Source: Copromyces sp. CBS 386.78
Taxonomy: Eukaryota; Ascomycota; Sordariomycetes; Sordariales; Sordariaceae
DNA length: 64,000 nucleotides
NCBI GenBank assembly: GCA_030685235.1
Contig: MU839080.1
Location: 372,001 to 436,000 of the forward strand
Direction: 5' to 3'
The notes beneath the pieces are model-generated. The model saw only the letters and a program-made list of their open reading frames with translations, ran no database searches and had not been told where the DNA came from. Shown piece after piece: positions 36,245-47,800 of this stretch. The position numbers and the translations under genes are program-made. The first letter of the stretch is position 1, and the number at the start of each line of letters is the position of its first letter.

Positions 36245-36991
36245 TCAACGGCGACGACCGCGTCGCCTTGAACCTCTGCGATGCCCGGAAGACTGCCTAT
36301 TGGCATTGCGGCGCCTGTTTGCTTCTTGTTGCTCTCGTTGGTGTTTGTTTGCCTCGGATTGAATGGTGAAACTGTGCCCCCTCATCTGCGAGATCATTGT
36401 TTTGGAGTCCCATTCGTCGTATTTTACCATCAAAAGGCTTTCCAAACGTTTGCTGGGATGGTGAAGCACACCTCCGTACAGACAGGTCTTCATCATCTCA
36501 TCAGAGATTGGCATGCCGAGGCGCCCAAGACGCCGCTCAAGCTTTTGAGCTCTGTTCAGGAATGCTTCGATGTCATCGAACTGACGATAGTCGATGGAGG
36601 TGAGCTCCTTAAGCAAGTCGAGTTTTCGAATTGGGCCAATATCGGTATACCACCGTTGGAGCTCATCCCATAATAATTTCGGGTCGCAGTTATCCAGGTC
36701 ATCTAACGGGCCCCAGCCACGGATGTGCTTCCGGGCTGCCAGAGGTTCGACACTTTGATGGAGGATATACCAGGCGCGAAATTTTCCGTTATTGAATTCC
36801 TCGAGCTTTTTCATATCCTCGGGCGTATTTCCAATAGGACGCGTCTCCGTGCCCCTTATAAACCCCTCAAGGCCCTGCTGCCTGAGGGCGCCTATGGTGG
36901 TAAATTCCCATATCCCAAAGTTATCTTCTCCTTCGAGCTTGTGTACCTCTATATTGAGATTTTCGTCATCGTCCGATGAAGAATCATACAT
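36245..36991 (-). CDS. Ty1/copia Gag-like protein 4 (intact, Arg-rich tail)
   Basis: ATG-initiated single open frame, 248 aa. An acidic start (SSSDDDENLN) is followed by the family domain at residues 18-190: LEGEDNFGIWEF, GLEGFIRGTETRPI, LLWDELQRWYTD, LLKELTSIDYRQF, LNRAQKLERRLGRLGMPISDEMMKTCLYGG. The last 40 residues are a Gln/Asn/Arg-rich basic tail ending SRRRGRRR, suited to nucleic-acid binding in place of a zinc knuckle. A stop codon lies in frame just upstream of the ATG, and a CTAAC...TAG splice end lies 44 bp before it, so a 5' UTR intron is possible. Composition is normal and unmutated although the RIP block is only 0.9 kb away. Function is unknown; it could be a domesticated capsid-like gene or a remnant. 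Confidence 0.75.
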   Translation of the reverse strand: MYDSSSDDDENLNIEVHKLEGEDNFGIWEFTTIGALRQQGLEGFIRGTETRPIGNTPEDMKKLEEFNNGKFRAWYILHQSVEPLAARKHIRGWGPLDDLDNCDPKLLWDELQRWYTDIGPIRKLDLLKELTSIDYRQFDDIEAFLNRAQKLERRLGRLGMPISDEMMKTCLYGGVLHHPSKRLESLLMVKYDEWDSKTMISQMRGHSFTIQSEANKHQREQQEANRRRNANRQSSGHRRGSRRRGRRR

Positions 36992-37716
36992 TATGACCGA
37001 CTTGGCAGGTTCTTATCCGCTTTTCTGGATCTGTCCTAGTTAGAGAATTAGTCAAGTGATCAAAGAAGTGTGTTGATGATATTGTCGAAGAGAAAGAATA
37101 AGCCGAGCACATTGTAGGCTTCTTGTACAAGGCTGAACAACCAAGGCGTAGGAAAGAAGTATCAAAAACTTATTCGACGGCAAGAGATAGTATTTCTGTT
37201 TACCTTCTAAAGGTCGCTGAAGAGCACGGACGTGGTTGTCGAACAGCTTATCGTTAACAGATGGAAGGCGACAATAAAGGGGGCTAACGGAAGAGGAGAA
37301 AATGGAAACCAGGTGCAAGCACAGTGAATGAGTGCCAAGGGACGACCGGTCAACAGTCTTTCACTCAGCAGCCTGAAATCCGAGTTTCGCGACGTTGTGC
37401 GGTATCAGACGAAGTCATCCAGAAGCAGTTGTGCGAAGTCGGATGTTCACATGTGAGGGGTGAACTTGCAAGTCCAGGTGGCGCGCAGGCGACAAAGCAA
37501 CCCGTAAGTTACAGTACTGATGTCAACCAATCACCGTCCAATGTGATTCTACAAGGCTGCCCGCCCGAGAAGTGGGGCGCAAAAGTTTCCCGGAGACGGC
37601 AACGGTTTGCAGTGCAAATGCTTCCCGTCTATCTTCGCTTCTATTCCGATCTTCGAACAGAAACTCGACACAAAACACACTCGTCAACACCACGTTTGTG
37701 TCCCAGTACCATCAAA
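36992..37716. promoter_or_regulatory. Divergent intergenic region: Gag-like copy 4 / RRP7
   Basis: 725 bp between two divergent starts, hence both promoters. The RRP7 frame stays open upstream to 37324, but the internal ATG at 37717 is where family similarity begins. Confidence 0.5.
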
Positions 37717-38688
37717 ATGGCGCCTTCCCCACAAACAATAGGCGAATTTAGCGTCCTCCCGATCTCGATCCCACCCGTTCCGTCGTTCCCTCGCAATGTT
37801 GTTCACTACCTCTACGTCCGACGAAACGCCCCCAAGATTCCCACAGCCAACGATTCCAGGAGTCTCTTCCTGGCAAACGTCCCCGTCGACAGCACAGAGC
37901 TTCACCTTCGCGCTCTTTTCGCATCACTAGTCGGCGCCGGTCGCTTCGAGAGCGCTTCGTTCGAAGATGAGAGGAAAGAGGCCGAGGCCGTTGCTGCCGC
38001 CCTAGATGCCGCGCCCGCGCAGGCGGTACGATTACTAGCTGCCCATGGCAAGAAGAGGAAACGCGAGGACCAGGAGGCTGCAGAGAGAGCCGAGGAAGAA
38101 GCTGCTGCCCGACTTCCCAGCACATGGACCCGACCACTACGAAAGAGCGGCAGCACCGCCGTCGTTCTGCTCGCCGACGAGAAGAGCGTTCAACAGGTTC
38201 TCAAGGCGATCGCAAAGGTTCACAAGTCGAAGAAATATCCCACATGGGGCGGCGAAGGAAACGTGGTGGCCGAGCGCGTACCACAACTCGGTTCCATCTG
38301 GCTCAAGGCTCACAACCAGCTTTCCTACCCCGACCGCGACCAGTTACAAGCCGCCGTGGACGCCTTCTCGACCATGTTCGCCAGGAGAGAGAAGGAAGCA
38401 GCCGAGATTGCCAAGAGACTGCGCAACGAGCCGGACGAGGACGGTTTCGTCACGGTAACACGCGGCGGAAGAACCGCGCCGGCCACAAGGAACGAGGCCG
38501 AGGAGGCCAAGAAGAAGATGATCGACAAGGCGGAGAAGAAGAAGCAGGAGATGACGGACTTCTACAGGTTCCAGATGAGAGAGCGCAAGAAGCTCGAGCA
38601 GGAGGAGCTCGTGAAGCGATTCGAGGAAGACAGGGTAAAGCTGGATGCTATGCGCCAGAAGCGCGGCAAGTTTGTCCCCGAGGCGTGA
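37717..38688 (+). CDS. rrp7: Ribosomal RNA-processing protein 7 (RRP7)
   Basis: Nucleolar factor needed for 18S rRNA maturation and assembly of the small ribosomal subunit (UTP-C/CURI complex in yeast). 323 aa, single exon. An N-terminal RRM-like part is at about residues 10-170: FPRNVVHYLYVRRNAP, SRSLFLANVPVDSTELHLRALF and SGSTAVVLLADEKSVQQVL. An Ala/Glu/Lys insertion (100-145) sits in it. The C-terminal RRP7 domain (about 190-323) ends in the family hallmark DFYRFQMRERKKLEQEELVKRFEEDRVKLDAMRQKRGKFVPEA pattern, i.e. FYRFQ, LVKRFEEDR and RGKF. ATG 37717 (ATCAAAATGG) is chosen because an N-terminal extension to 37324 has no family character. Confidence 0.92.
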   Translation: MAPSPQTIGEFSVLPISIPPVPSFPRNVVHYLYVRRNAPKIPTANDSRSLFLANVPVDSTELHLRALFASLVGAGRFESASFEDERKEAEAVAAALDAAPAQAVRLLAAHGKKRKREDQEAAERAEEEAAARLPSTWTRPLRKSGSTAVVLLADEKSVQQVLKAIAKVHKSKKYPTWGGEGNVVAERVPQLGSIWLKAHNQLSYPDRDQLQAAVDAFSTMFARREKEAAEIAKRLRNEPDEDGFVTVTRGGRTAPATRNEAEEAKKKMIDKAEKKKQEMTDFYRFQMRERKKLEQEELVKRFEEDRVKLDAMRQKRGKFVPEA

Positions 38689-40442
38689 GCTGGAAAATAG
38701 CGACCAAAAAGAGTTTGTTAGCTCTGCGACGCCTTCGGCAATTCGCAGCTACATTCTATGTGCGCGTCAAAGTCTTGCGACCAAGCGATTGTCATTGGTA
38801 GCACGACACTACACGACAGGCCTGCTGGAGAGAGGGCCCTATGTAAACTTGCGCAAGAACATGCAAAGTCTCTCCAAAGCCTACCGTTAGGTGAGTATTT
38901 CCAATTTTCTGTCTTTTGCTTTCCAACGATATCAAGATCCTATGATGACGGCCGCGGGGCCATCAGATGTCTTTCTTGCCTTTGGGTCCAACTCCCACGG
39001 GTGGGGAGACAAAAGCTGACAAAAACCGCGTTACAACAATCTTCTCAAACTCTCTGAAATGTCTTTGCACACCGGTTCCCGCTCATGTTATGGATCTGTT
39101 GTCGTACCGAGTTTGTGCTAACATCTGAGACCAGTAAAAAGTCTTGGCATGAATCGGATGCCATCCTTCGTACCCGCTTTCGCGGTCGCTATCGTGATAT
39201 AGCTTCGAAGGCCATATACCCAATAATCACGACCGAGGCGGAAGACCTGGTGCGACTGGTCATCATAAGGACCACGCAGCAGAAACCACAACAATAACAA
39301 CGACACCTGTTTGCAAAGGGCTGGGAGGAAGATTCTGTACAACCACATAGAGGACGGAAAAAGGGACAACGGAGTTCAAAAAGGATTGGAAAAGCCATTC
39401 CCATATTTTCGAGGCTGGCGATTGTGACATTTTTGCATCTCTGCATCTTGTCGGAGTCGAGTGGAAGGCGGAGACGGGATCATCCGTCAATCGTTTTCTG
39501 CTGACAATGCAGGTGTCGGATCATCACACACCAAGGAGGAGGAGGAGAAAGATCAAGGGTCAAACAACCATTCAGAGGACGCGGTATACGGGCTAGGGTT
39601 GGGGTTATAGCCTGTGTGTTTACTTTGGTTTCAGCTTGTTCTCCTGGCTTCTTCCGCTCCGCTTCGTGGTGTCGCCGGCGGTGTTCTGTTTGTGACGATG
39701 CGGTGTGATGAGCTACGTAGCGGTGCCGCTGTGGTTCAGCTTTCTCGCGCCAACAGTCCAACGCTGTTGCGGCCAAGCTGTGGGGAGCCATGCCAGTTGT
39801 TCCCGTTGTAGTGGCTCGCCGCCAGTGGGTGATCCGGCCTGGGGGAAGGGATTGCTACAGCAACGGGCCCCACCAAATAAACATGCGGCTCTGTAGTTGA
39901 TTCGAAGAATCCTCTTTCCAGCACTGACACTGCAGCTCTTTCTGTGTGTGTTGGACTCGCCAATTGTGAAGTCGGGAAAACAAGACAATCCAATTGATCG
40001 ATATCCAGCCAGCGATTGACGCCTTAACGCCGCCCATTCCGCCCGCCCACAAGGTTGCCGACCACTACCTCTATGCAGCGCGTTGGGACCCCTTGACCCC
40101 TAACGGTTTCTGCATTGCTGTTGCTGTCGCTGTCAGGTTCATTCCGTTCCTTCGCTGTGCTCCCTCCTTCCGAACCTTGACGGCCTGACGCCAACCCACA
40201 CCTTCCTTCCACTTCGACTTCGCATTGGAGGCCGCGACAGTGTTCGTCAACCGGAAGGTTCGACCGACTGATCCTTTTACGAGAGTCGGCAATATCCAAT
40301 TGAGGTCGAATACATACCTACCTACCCAAGGTCACTACTATCGTTAAAACACCACCGACCACTAAACCGCCGAGTCCCGAGTCCGGAATGATCACGAATG
40401 TAACCGCCTTCTCTTCTACACCGCCAACAACCGCTTGCCAAC
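38689..40442. other. Intergenic 1.75 kb
   Basis: 3' flank of RRP7 and promoter plus leader of the TINA-like gene. The final 300 bp are pyrimidine-rich, as in Neurospora leaders. Open frames up to 103 codons show no family resemblance. Confidence 0.55.
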
Positions 40443-43400
40443 ATGATAATCTCAGACAACCTCCGCACGGCATCCATATACATCAACAACCAGCTGCTCT
40501 CGCGCGGCCTCCTGCGCGATGGCGACAACATCGACTTTGCCTACCCGGGCGACAACGATGAGCAGTTGGCGCACACCATGGGCCGTATAATGGGGGTAGT
40601 TAACGACCTGATCCTCCGGCGCGACGTACGTTTTCCTTTTGGCCCAACCTCCTCCCATTTCTTATTCTCCTTCCTCTTTCCACTGTACCTTCGACTAACA
40701 CACATACCCTGAACCACAGCGCGACGCCGAAACCCGCGAATCCCTCTCCCAAACCCTGCGCTCCCTGCGCGCCGAGTCCCTCCGCCAAACTACCGACATC
40801 GTCCGGCTGTCCGACAAGCTGACCGACTCCTCACGGAAAACCGCGCTCGCTGAGCAAGAAGCCGCCCACGCGCGCGCCCAGTTAAAGGCCGCCGAGCAGA
40901 CCGTTACCAAATTAAAAGAGGAGGCCGCCCGCCAGAAAAGTCTGGTCCAGCAAACGAGGAATGCATGCGCGAATGAGATTCGCAAAAGGGACCGGATGAT
41001 TGAGGGGCTCAAAAAGGCGGTGGCGGATGCGGGGAGGACGAGGGGGACTGGACATACCAGGGGTGCTTCGAGGGACGGTGGGTTTGGTAGTGGACTAGGG
41101 GGGCAGGGGGGTTGTGTGATGAGTATCGTTGTCCAAGCGGGCGAGGAGTATAATGCTGAGGCGGGAGGCAAGATGGGGGTTCCGCAGGGGATGACGGGTT
41201 CAGAAGGGTATGATCTCCGGATGGAGACGAACGGGTTCCTTGCGGAGCTGGCCAAGGGTCTCAGCGAGGAGAATGAAGTTCTGCTGGGCCTGGTGAGGAG
41301 GACGGTGAGGAGGATGCAGGAGATGAGTGGGTGGGATGTGGTTGCTAATGTTGTTGCGCAACAGCAACAGCAACAACAGAAAGATGAGGGAGGAGATATC
41401 AACATGGATGGTGGTGAGACAAGGAAAGAGGAGGAGGATGAAGGGGAAAAGCACGCGTTGGTGATTCCTACTAGTTGTGACGAACTCCAGCGGGACCTGG
41501 AGAACGTGCTGGAGCATATGCACATTATCTTGACGAACCCGTCGTTTGTGCCCATCGAGGAGGTGGTGGTGCGCGAGGACGAGATTCATCGGTTGCGCGA
41601 CGGCTGGGTCAAGATGGAGAGCCGATGGAAGGAGGCTGTTCATCTGATCGATGGCTGGCGCAATAGGATGCAGGTCAGCGGTAGGCCGGTCAATGTCGAG
41701 GAGCTCAAGATGGGTTTGCGACTTAGCCCGGTCAAGGTTAAGAACGTGGCGGAGACGGCGCATGGGTTGCAGCTGGAGATGCCAAGTGTGAGGGAAGAGG
41801 AGGACGCCGAAGAGCAAGCGGATCGTGAGGAAGTCGAACGGTATCTTGAGAAGGAGAAGGCTGATGCCGCTGCCGCTGCCGCCGCTTCTACGAATGCCTC
41901 TGGTCCAAGATCGCGAGATAGCTCGCTTCATCTTGTGCCGGCGCCACCTGGAGGTGTGCCAGACGACCCCATGGACGAGGACAGCGAGCAATCGAGTATC
42001 TTCGAGGACGATGATCTCGATCTCGACGACTTGGACGACGACGAGGAGCCCAACGTGGAGGTTCTTGGGCACTCGTTAATGTTGAGTTCACCTCCGCTTT
42101 CTGTACCACCGCAACTCGGCCCGCTCAAGGATTCACCTGCAGCGGGTAACAGAGGCGGTTTCGGACAGCCTAACTTGCGCCGCGGAGGCGGAGACTATAC
42201 CAACGACCTACGAGCAGCGGAGGTAGGTCCTCCTGTACCACCACATGCCGACAAGCCGCAGCAGACGAAGAAGTCCATCCGACCAGTGCGACAACAAGAG
42301 GGGGACGCTTCAGTTTCTGAAAGGGAACAGTCACGCCCATCTACTGCACCATCTACTACATCTGCCGGTAGCATCAAGCTGGTCAAGGCGGAGACTTCAG
42401 GACCCAAGGCGGCAAGTGCGGCGAGAAAACGGCCAGGGACAGCTACGACGACGACGTCGGCGACAGGCCCCACTGCGAGAACGCGTTCACGTACACGTAC
42501 GGCTGAATCTGATCGTGAAGCTGCTGCCCCTGTGACCAGGTCTCGGGCCCGTGAGGAAGCCGCTACATCTGGTGGAACTGGGAGAGCGCAGACGACGGCA
42601 ACAGCGAGGAAACCGGCTACTGATAGGTCTAGACCACCTATCACACGTGCTACAACCTCGAATGCGGCACCAGGAACAAGAGGCAAGAGCCAAACCCGGT
42701 CGCTCACATCATCCGGTAAAGGCAAGGAGACCGAGAGCAAGACGGGCCCCAAGTTCGTGCCCGGTCACAGGAGAACCAACTCGGAGAAGACCACCTATTC
42801 TACCGCCAGCGGTCCTGGCACTCCTGGAAGGGAGAGGGAAATAGCAAGCAGTAACTCCCGGCCTACCACCTCCAATGGACTTACCAAGACAAGGGAAGCC
42901 ACGCTCCTCGCCCAATCACCAAAGCTGGCACCATCACCCAGGCTCACCAAGGGTCTAGCCACCGCCAACAACAGCGAGAACGGTAGCTCAACCGATAGCG
43001 CGAACCGCAGCGGCGGCGGTGCCATCTCGCAATCACCCATCAACCCCAACCGCTCGCCCAGACGGACCGGCAACTCCCGTCTCCCGCTCCCTAGGACAGG
43101 GCTTGTTAGCACCGCTGCCCTCCAGGCGCAGCAGAGCCCGCTCAACGTGGCCACCATTGCCGCAAAGCTAGCCGCTTCTGAGCGAGAGGCTGACGCGGCG
43201 CGGGTGAGGGCCAAACTGAAGGCTATGAAGAGGTCAAAGCAGGAGAGCGTGGGTCCTTCTCAGTCTCAACGGTCAGCCGATGGCGCCAGCCAGAGACAAA
43301 GCCGGAGGCAAAGCAAGAACCAAAGCCAGAACCAGAATCAGCCCTCAGAAGAGAACCAACCCACCAACGGCCGCGCCACACCCATGGACATGGACTGTGA

Positions 43401-43830
43401 CAACGACGACGAAAACCAACTAACCATGTCCCGCCGCCGCCCCGCCACCCCGGGCAGACAATCCAAAACTCCCAAAGCAGCAAGCAGAGCGGCCCGGGAA
43501 GAGGAGGCCGAGCCTTTCGACTTTGAACAAGAACAACAAGAACAAGAAGACGAAGATGTAGACGAGCTCGCTGGGCCAGAAAACCATGATAACTACGGAA
43601 TGGCAATCACAATGGGGATGGGAATGGAGAAGTTGCATGTGCAGAAGCGCAAGAGGGAGAAGATGAGGACGAGCAGGACGGCGAGTAGGCGGAGGAGTAC
43701 ACTCAACCCATGGGAACTGCAGAGTTTGCTGCAGGGGAGTGTTAATGTGGCTCCGCCTATGCCGCCGAATCCGATGACGGCTGGGATGGGTGGAATGGGA
43801 ATGACGACTGATGTTGGGATGGAAGGTTGA
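40443..43830 (+). CDS. TINA/Msd1/SSX2IP (ADIP) family protein, NIMA-interacting type
   Basis: Exons 40443-40625 and 40720-43830 with a 94-bp intron (GTACGT, branch CGACTAACAC, CAG), 1,097 aa. Residues 1-240 match the ADIP family: N-terminal SDNLRTASIYINNQLLSRGLLRDG, then a coiled coil (LSQTLRSLRAESLRQTTDIVRLSDKL to about 180). The family includes A. nidulans TINA, which binds the NIMA kinase at the spindle pole, fission yeast Msd1 and human SSX2IP, which anchor microtubules through the gamma-tubulin complex. Further helical segments follow at about 275-480. The C-terminal 600 residues are disordered, rich in Ser, Thr, Arg and Pro with repeated TRSR-type and NQNQ motifs, many possible phosphorylation sites, and a basic patch KRKREKMRTSRTASRRR near 1030. 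A spindle-pole role is inferred from the family. Confidence 0.85.
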
Positions 43831-44875
43831 GGCTAGGTTAGGCTTCGTTCGGCCCGAGATTGCTCTGGCTCGGGAGGGTTGAGCTCAGGAAGGCGTGTGT
43901 AGGAAAGGGTCAAGCTGGTCAAGGTAGATGGTGTGATGGCATGGTTGGTTCATGTTTGCATTGCATAGTGGCATAGTGTTGGTGTTTGTTTTGGTTTGGA
44001 GCCTGATGACTCTTGTGTCGGGTCCATTCGGCTCTAGAAGCGGCCGCCGCTAGATATGCTTGTCTCGGGTTTTCTCTTGGTATGGTCTGGTTTGGTATAG
44101 GTAAAAGGTATCGTTTAGTTTACCTTTTTCATGCGTGGTGGTACATATGGGACTAATTATGATAATGACTTTTCTGGATGTCTATAATGGTTCACGCCAC
44201 CACGGTGCCCGGTTGATATGGTCATATGAAAGATGGGCTGTGCATAGAGAATAAACTTCATTATAGTATATAGAAAAGGAATGCATTGGTTTCGGATGCA
44301 AGGAGGCTCCGGTCTGCCCCGGGAGCCTTGGCTGAAGTGTTTGTGACATAAGATCAACCAACCTATGGGTGCCTGATTTGACGTCCATGGATCGTCGATA
44401 GTCTATACCAACAAGAGACTGTGATGGAGACGACAGTGATGTTGATGATAGGAGTGACGAGCAAGGATGTTGTTGCGGGGTAAGTGATGACAAATGTGGG
44501 GTTGTTAGTTCCGTCGCCCGAGAGGCCGATTGTACAACTCCGGGGTGCATTCCTCTTTCGGGGACCAGGTAGTTGTCAGCCTATACAGCCGCCAGAAGTG
44601 CATTCAACCGTTTGCCTCTTTTCACTCGCTCTTCACTTTGCACTTGCCCGATGACGACGTCTACGACCTACCTCTACTCACCCTCTCTTTAAGGACACTG
44701 ACTCACGATTTCACAGTCTCTTCTGTCGGTGATTGTGTGAGACCGAAAGACTCCGAGTATAAAGAGTAAAGACGGAGACCATTATTGAAGAGAGAGAGAA
44801 AACCCATCACTCACTTCAGCTTAACCACATCACATCAACCCTCTTGATCAAATACACAACAAAGACGTCATCATC
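43831..44875. promoter_or_regulatory. Intergenic 1.0 kb upstream of 5-oxoprolinase
   Basis: Contains the 3' flank of the TINA-like gene and the promoter and leader of 5-oxoprolinase. The leader (about 44770-44875) is C/A-rich with repeated CATCA. A 79-codon open frame (44530-44769) precedes the gene but shows no conservation clue. Confidence 0.5.
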
Positions 44876-47800
44876 ATGGGCTCCTCACAACAAAAAGACC
44901 GCGGCGTGCGCATCGCCATCGACAGAGGCGGCACCTTCACAGACTGCGTCGGCAACTACAACGGCGAGGACATTGTCATCAAGCTTCTCTCCGTCGACCC
45001 AGCCAACTACGATGATGCTCCCCTCGAGGGCATCCGGCGCATCATGTCGCACTTCCTCAAGAAGGAGATTCCCCGTGGACAGCCATTAGATACCGCCAAG
45101 ATCGATTCCATCCGCATGGGCACCACAGTCGCCACCAACGCCCTTCTGGAAAGAAAGGGCGAGAAGATCGCCATGGTAGTCACCAAGGGCTTCAAGGACT
45201 GTCTCGTCATCGGCAACCAGTCGAGACCCAAGATCTTCGACCTGGCTATCCGCAAGCCCGAGGTGCTTTACTCAGCCGTCGTGGAGGTAGATGAGCGTGT
45301 TACACTCGAAGACTACGCCGAGGACCCAGAACGCCATCTCACCAAGGTAGACGTCAAGGCCGGGACCGCCGAAGCCAAGGACGCCAACCTCGTCATGGGT
45401 CTATCAGGAGAAGCCGTCCGGATTCTTCAGCGGCCGGAGAAGGAGACCATCCGGTCCAAGCTCCAGGAGATCTACGACAGCGGCATCAGGAGCATAGCAG
45501 TCTGCCTGATGCACGCCTACACCTTCCCCGACCACGAGGCCCTCGTCGGCGAGGTCGCCCGCGAGATCGGCTTCACGCACATCTCCCTCAGCCACGAGCT
45601 CATGCCCATGATCAAGCTCGTCTCGCGCGCCACGTCGGTCTGTGCAGACGCCTACCTCACGCCCGCCATCAAGAAATACATCTCCGGTTTCCAAAAGGGC
45701 TTCGCCGGTGGTCTGGGCACCAAGGGCGTCAAGGAATCAGGCGGCGGGGCAAAGGGTGCTCGCTGCGAGTTCATGCAATCGGACGGCGGTCTGGTGGATG
45801 TCGACAAGTTCACCGGTCTCAAAGCCATTCTTTCCGGCCCGGCCGGTGGCGTGGTCGGCTATGCCATCACCTCGTACGACGAGAACACCAAGATCCCCGT
45901 CATCGGCTTCGACATGGGCGGCACCAGCACGGACGTGTCCCGCTACGGCGAGGGCCGATACGACCACACCTTCGAGACCACCACGGCGGGAGTGACGATC
46001 CAGTCGCCGCAGCTGGACATCAACACCGTCGCTGCTGGCGGCGGGTCTATGCTCTTCTTCCGCAACGGCCTGTTCGTCGTCGGCCCGGAGTCTGCCAGCG
46101 CTCATCCCGGTCCTGCGTGTTATCGAAAGGGCGGCCCAGCGACCGTTACCGATGCGAACTTGTTCCTGGGCAGACTCCTGCCCGAGTTCTTTCCCAAGAT
46201 CTTTGGCAAGAACGAGGATGAGGGGTTGGATCCGGAGGCTAGTAGGATCAAGATCCAGGAGCTGGCGGACCAGATCAAGGCTGAGACTGGCAAGGAGATG
46301 GACCTTGATGAGGTTGCGTACGGGTTCCTGACTGTGGCTAATGAGACCATGACCAGGCCGATCAGGAGCATCACGGAGGCCAAGGGCCATGATACCTCCA
46401 AGCATCGTCTTGCTACCTTTGGTGGTGCCGGCGGTCAGCACGCTGTTGCTATTGCCGAGTCGTTGGGTATCAAGCAGATCCTGATCCATCGCTACTCATC
46501 CGTCCTGTCGGCTTACGGCATGGCTTTGGCCGATGTTGTCGACGAGCGCCAAGAGCCTGACTCTTCCGTCTGGAAGGCTGATGATCAGTCCGTCATCCAA
46601 GGTCTCAAGGATAAGATGGAAGCCCTCAAGGAGAAGTCCCGCCAGGCGCTTCGTGACCAAGGGTTCGAGGACGACCAGATCGTGTTCGAGGAGTACCTCA
46701 ACATGCGCTACCGCGGCACTGAGTCGGCGCTGATGATCATCAAGCCCACCGCCGAGGACGCCGAGAAGCACTACAACGGCAACGACTGGGACTTTGCCAG
46801 CGCGTTTGTGCGCCACCACAGATACGAGTTCGGCTTTACGCTGGAGGAGCGTGATATCGTGGTTGATGACGTCCGTGTCAGAGGCATCGGCAAGAGCTTC
46901 CGGTATGAGGAGAAGAGCGTGGATGAGCAGCTCAAGACGGTGCAGAAGAAGGATGTTGATATCCAGAATAAACACAGCGAGGCCAAGGTGTACTTTGAGG
47001 GTGGACGTTATGATACGCCCATCTACAAGCTCAGTGATCTGAGTGTGGGCACTGTGATCAAGGGCCCGGCCATGTTGGCGGATGGAACGCAGACTATTGT
47101 GGTCACGCCCAAGAGCACTGCCCTGGTGCTGGAGACTCATGTTGTGGTTGATATCGAGGAGACGGACAAGAACAAGGATGCGCAGGGAGATGGTGAGCGC
47201 GAGGTTGATCCCATCATGCTTAGTATCTTCGGCCATAGGTTCATGGCTATTGCTGAGCAGATGGGCATGGCTCTTCAGAAGACCAGTGTCAGCACTAACG
47301 TCAAGGAACGCCTTGACTTTTCATGCGCCATCTTTGATGGCAATGGTGGTTTGGTTGCCAACGCTCCTCATCTGCCTGTCCACTTGGGTGAGTTCACCCC
47401 TTTTTCCTTGTGAGGTGTTCTTTAACTGATGATTTCTAGGCTCCATGTCCACCTGCGTCCGCCGTCAAGCAGAAATCTGGGACGGTAAGCTGCGCAAGGG
47501 CGATGTTCTCATGACCAACCACCCTTCGTATGGCGGTACTCATCTTCCCGACGTCACCCTAATTATGCCCGCCTTTAACGCTGCCGGCGACAAGATACTC
47601 TTCTACGCCGCCTCGCGTGCTCACCACGCCGACATCGGTGGTATCACCGCCGGCAGCATGCCTCCCCACTCCCGCGAGCTCTACCAAGAAGGCGCCGCCG
47701 TCAAGAGCGAGAAGCTAGTCTCCGAGGGAAAGTTCAACGAAGACCGCGTCATCGAGCTCTTCCACAAGGAACCCGCCAAGAACCCGGGCTGCAGCGGCAC

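Noticed and set aside
37324..37716. N-terminal extension of RRP7
   Set aside because: Open in frame but of low-complexity random composition; family similarity begins at the internal ATG 37717.
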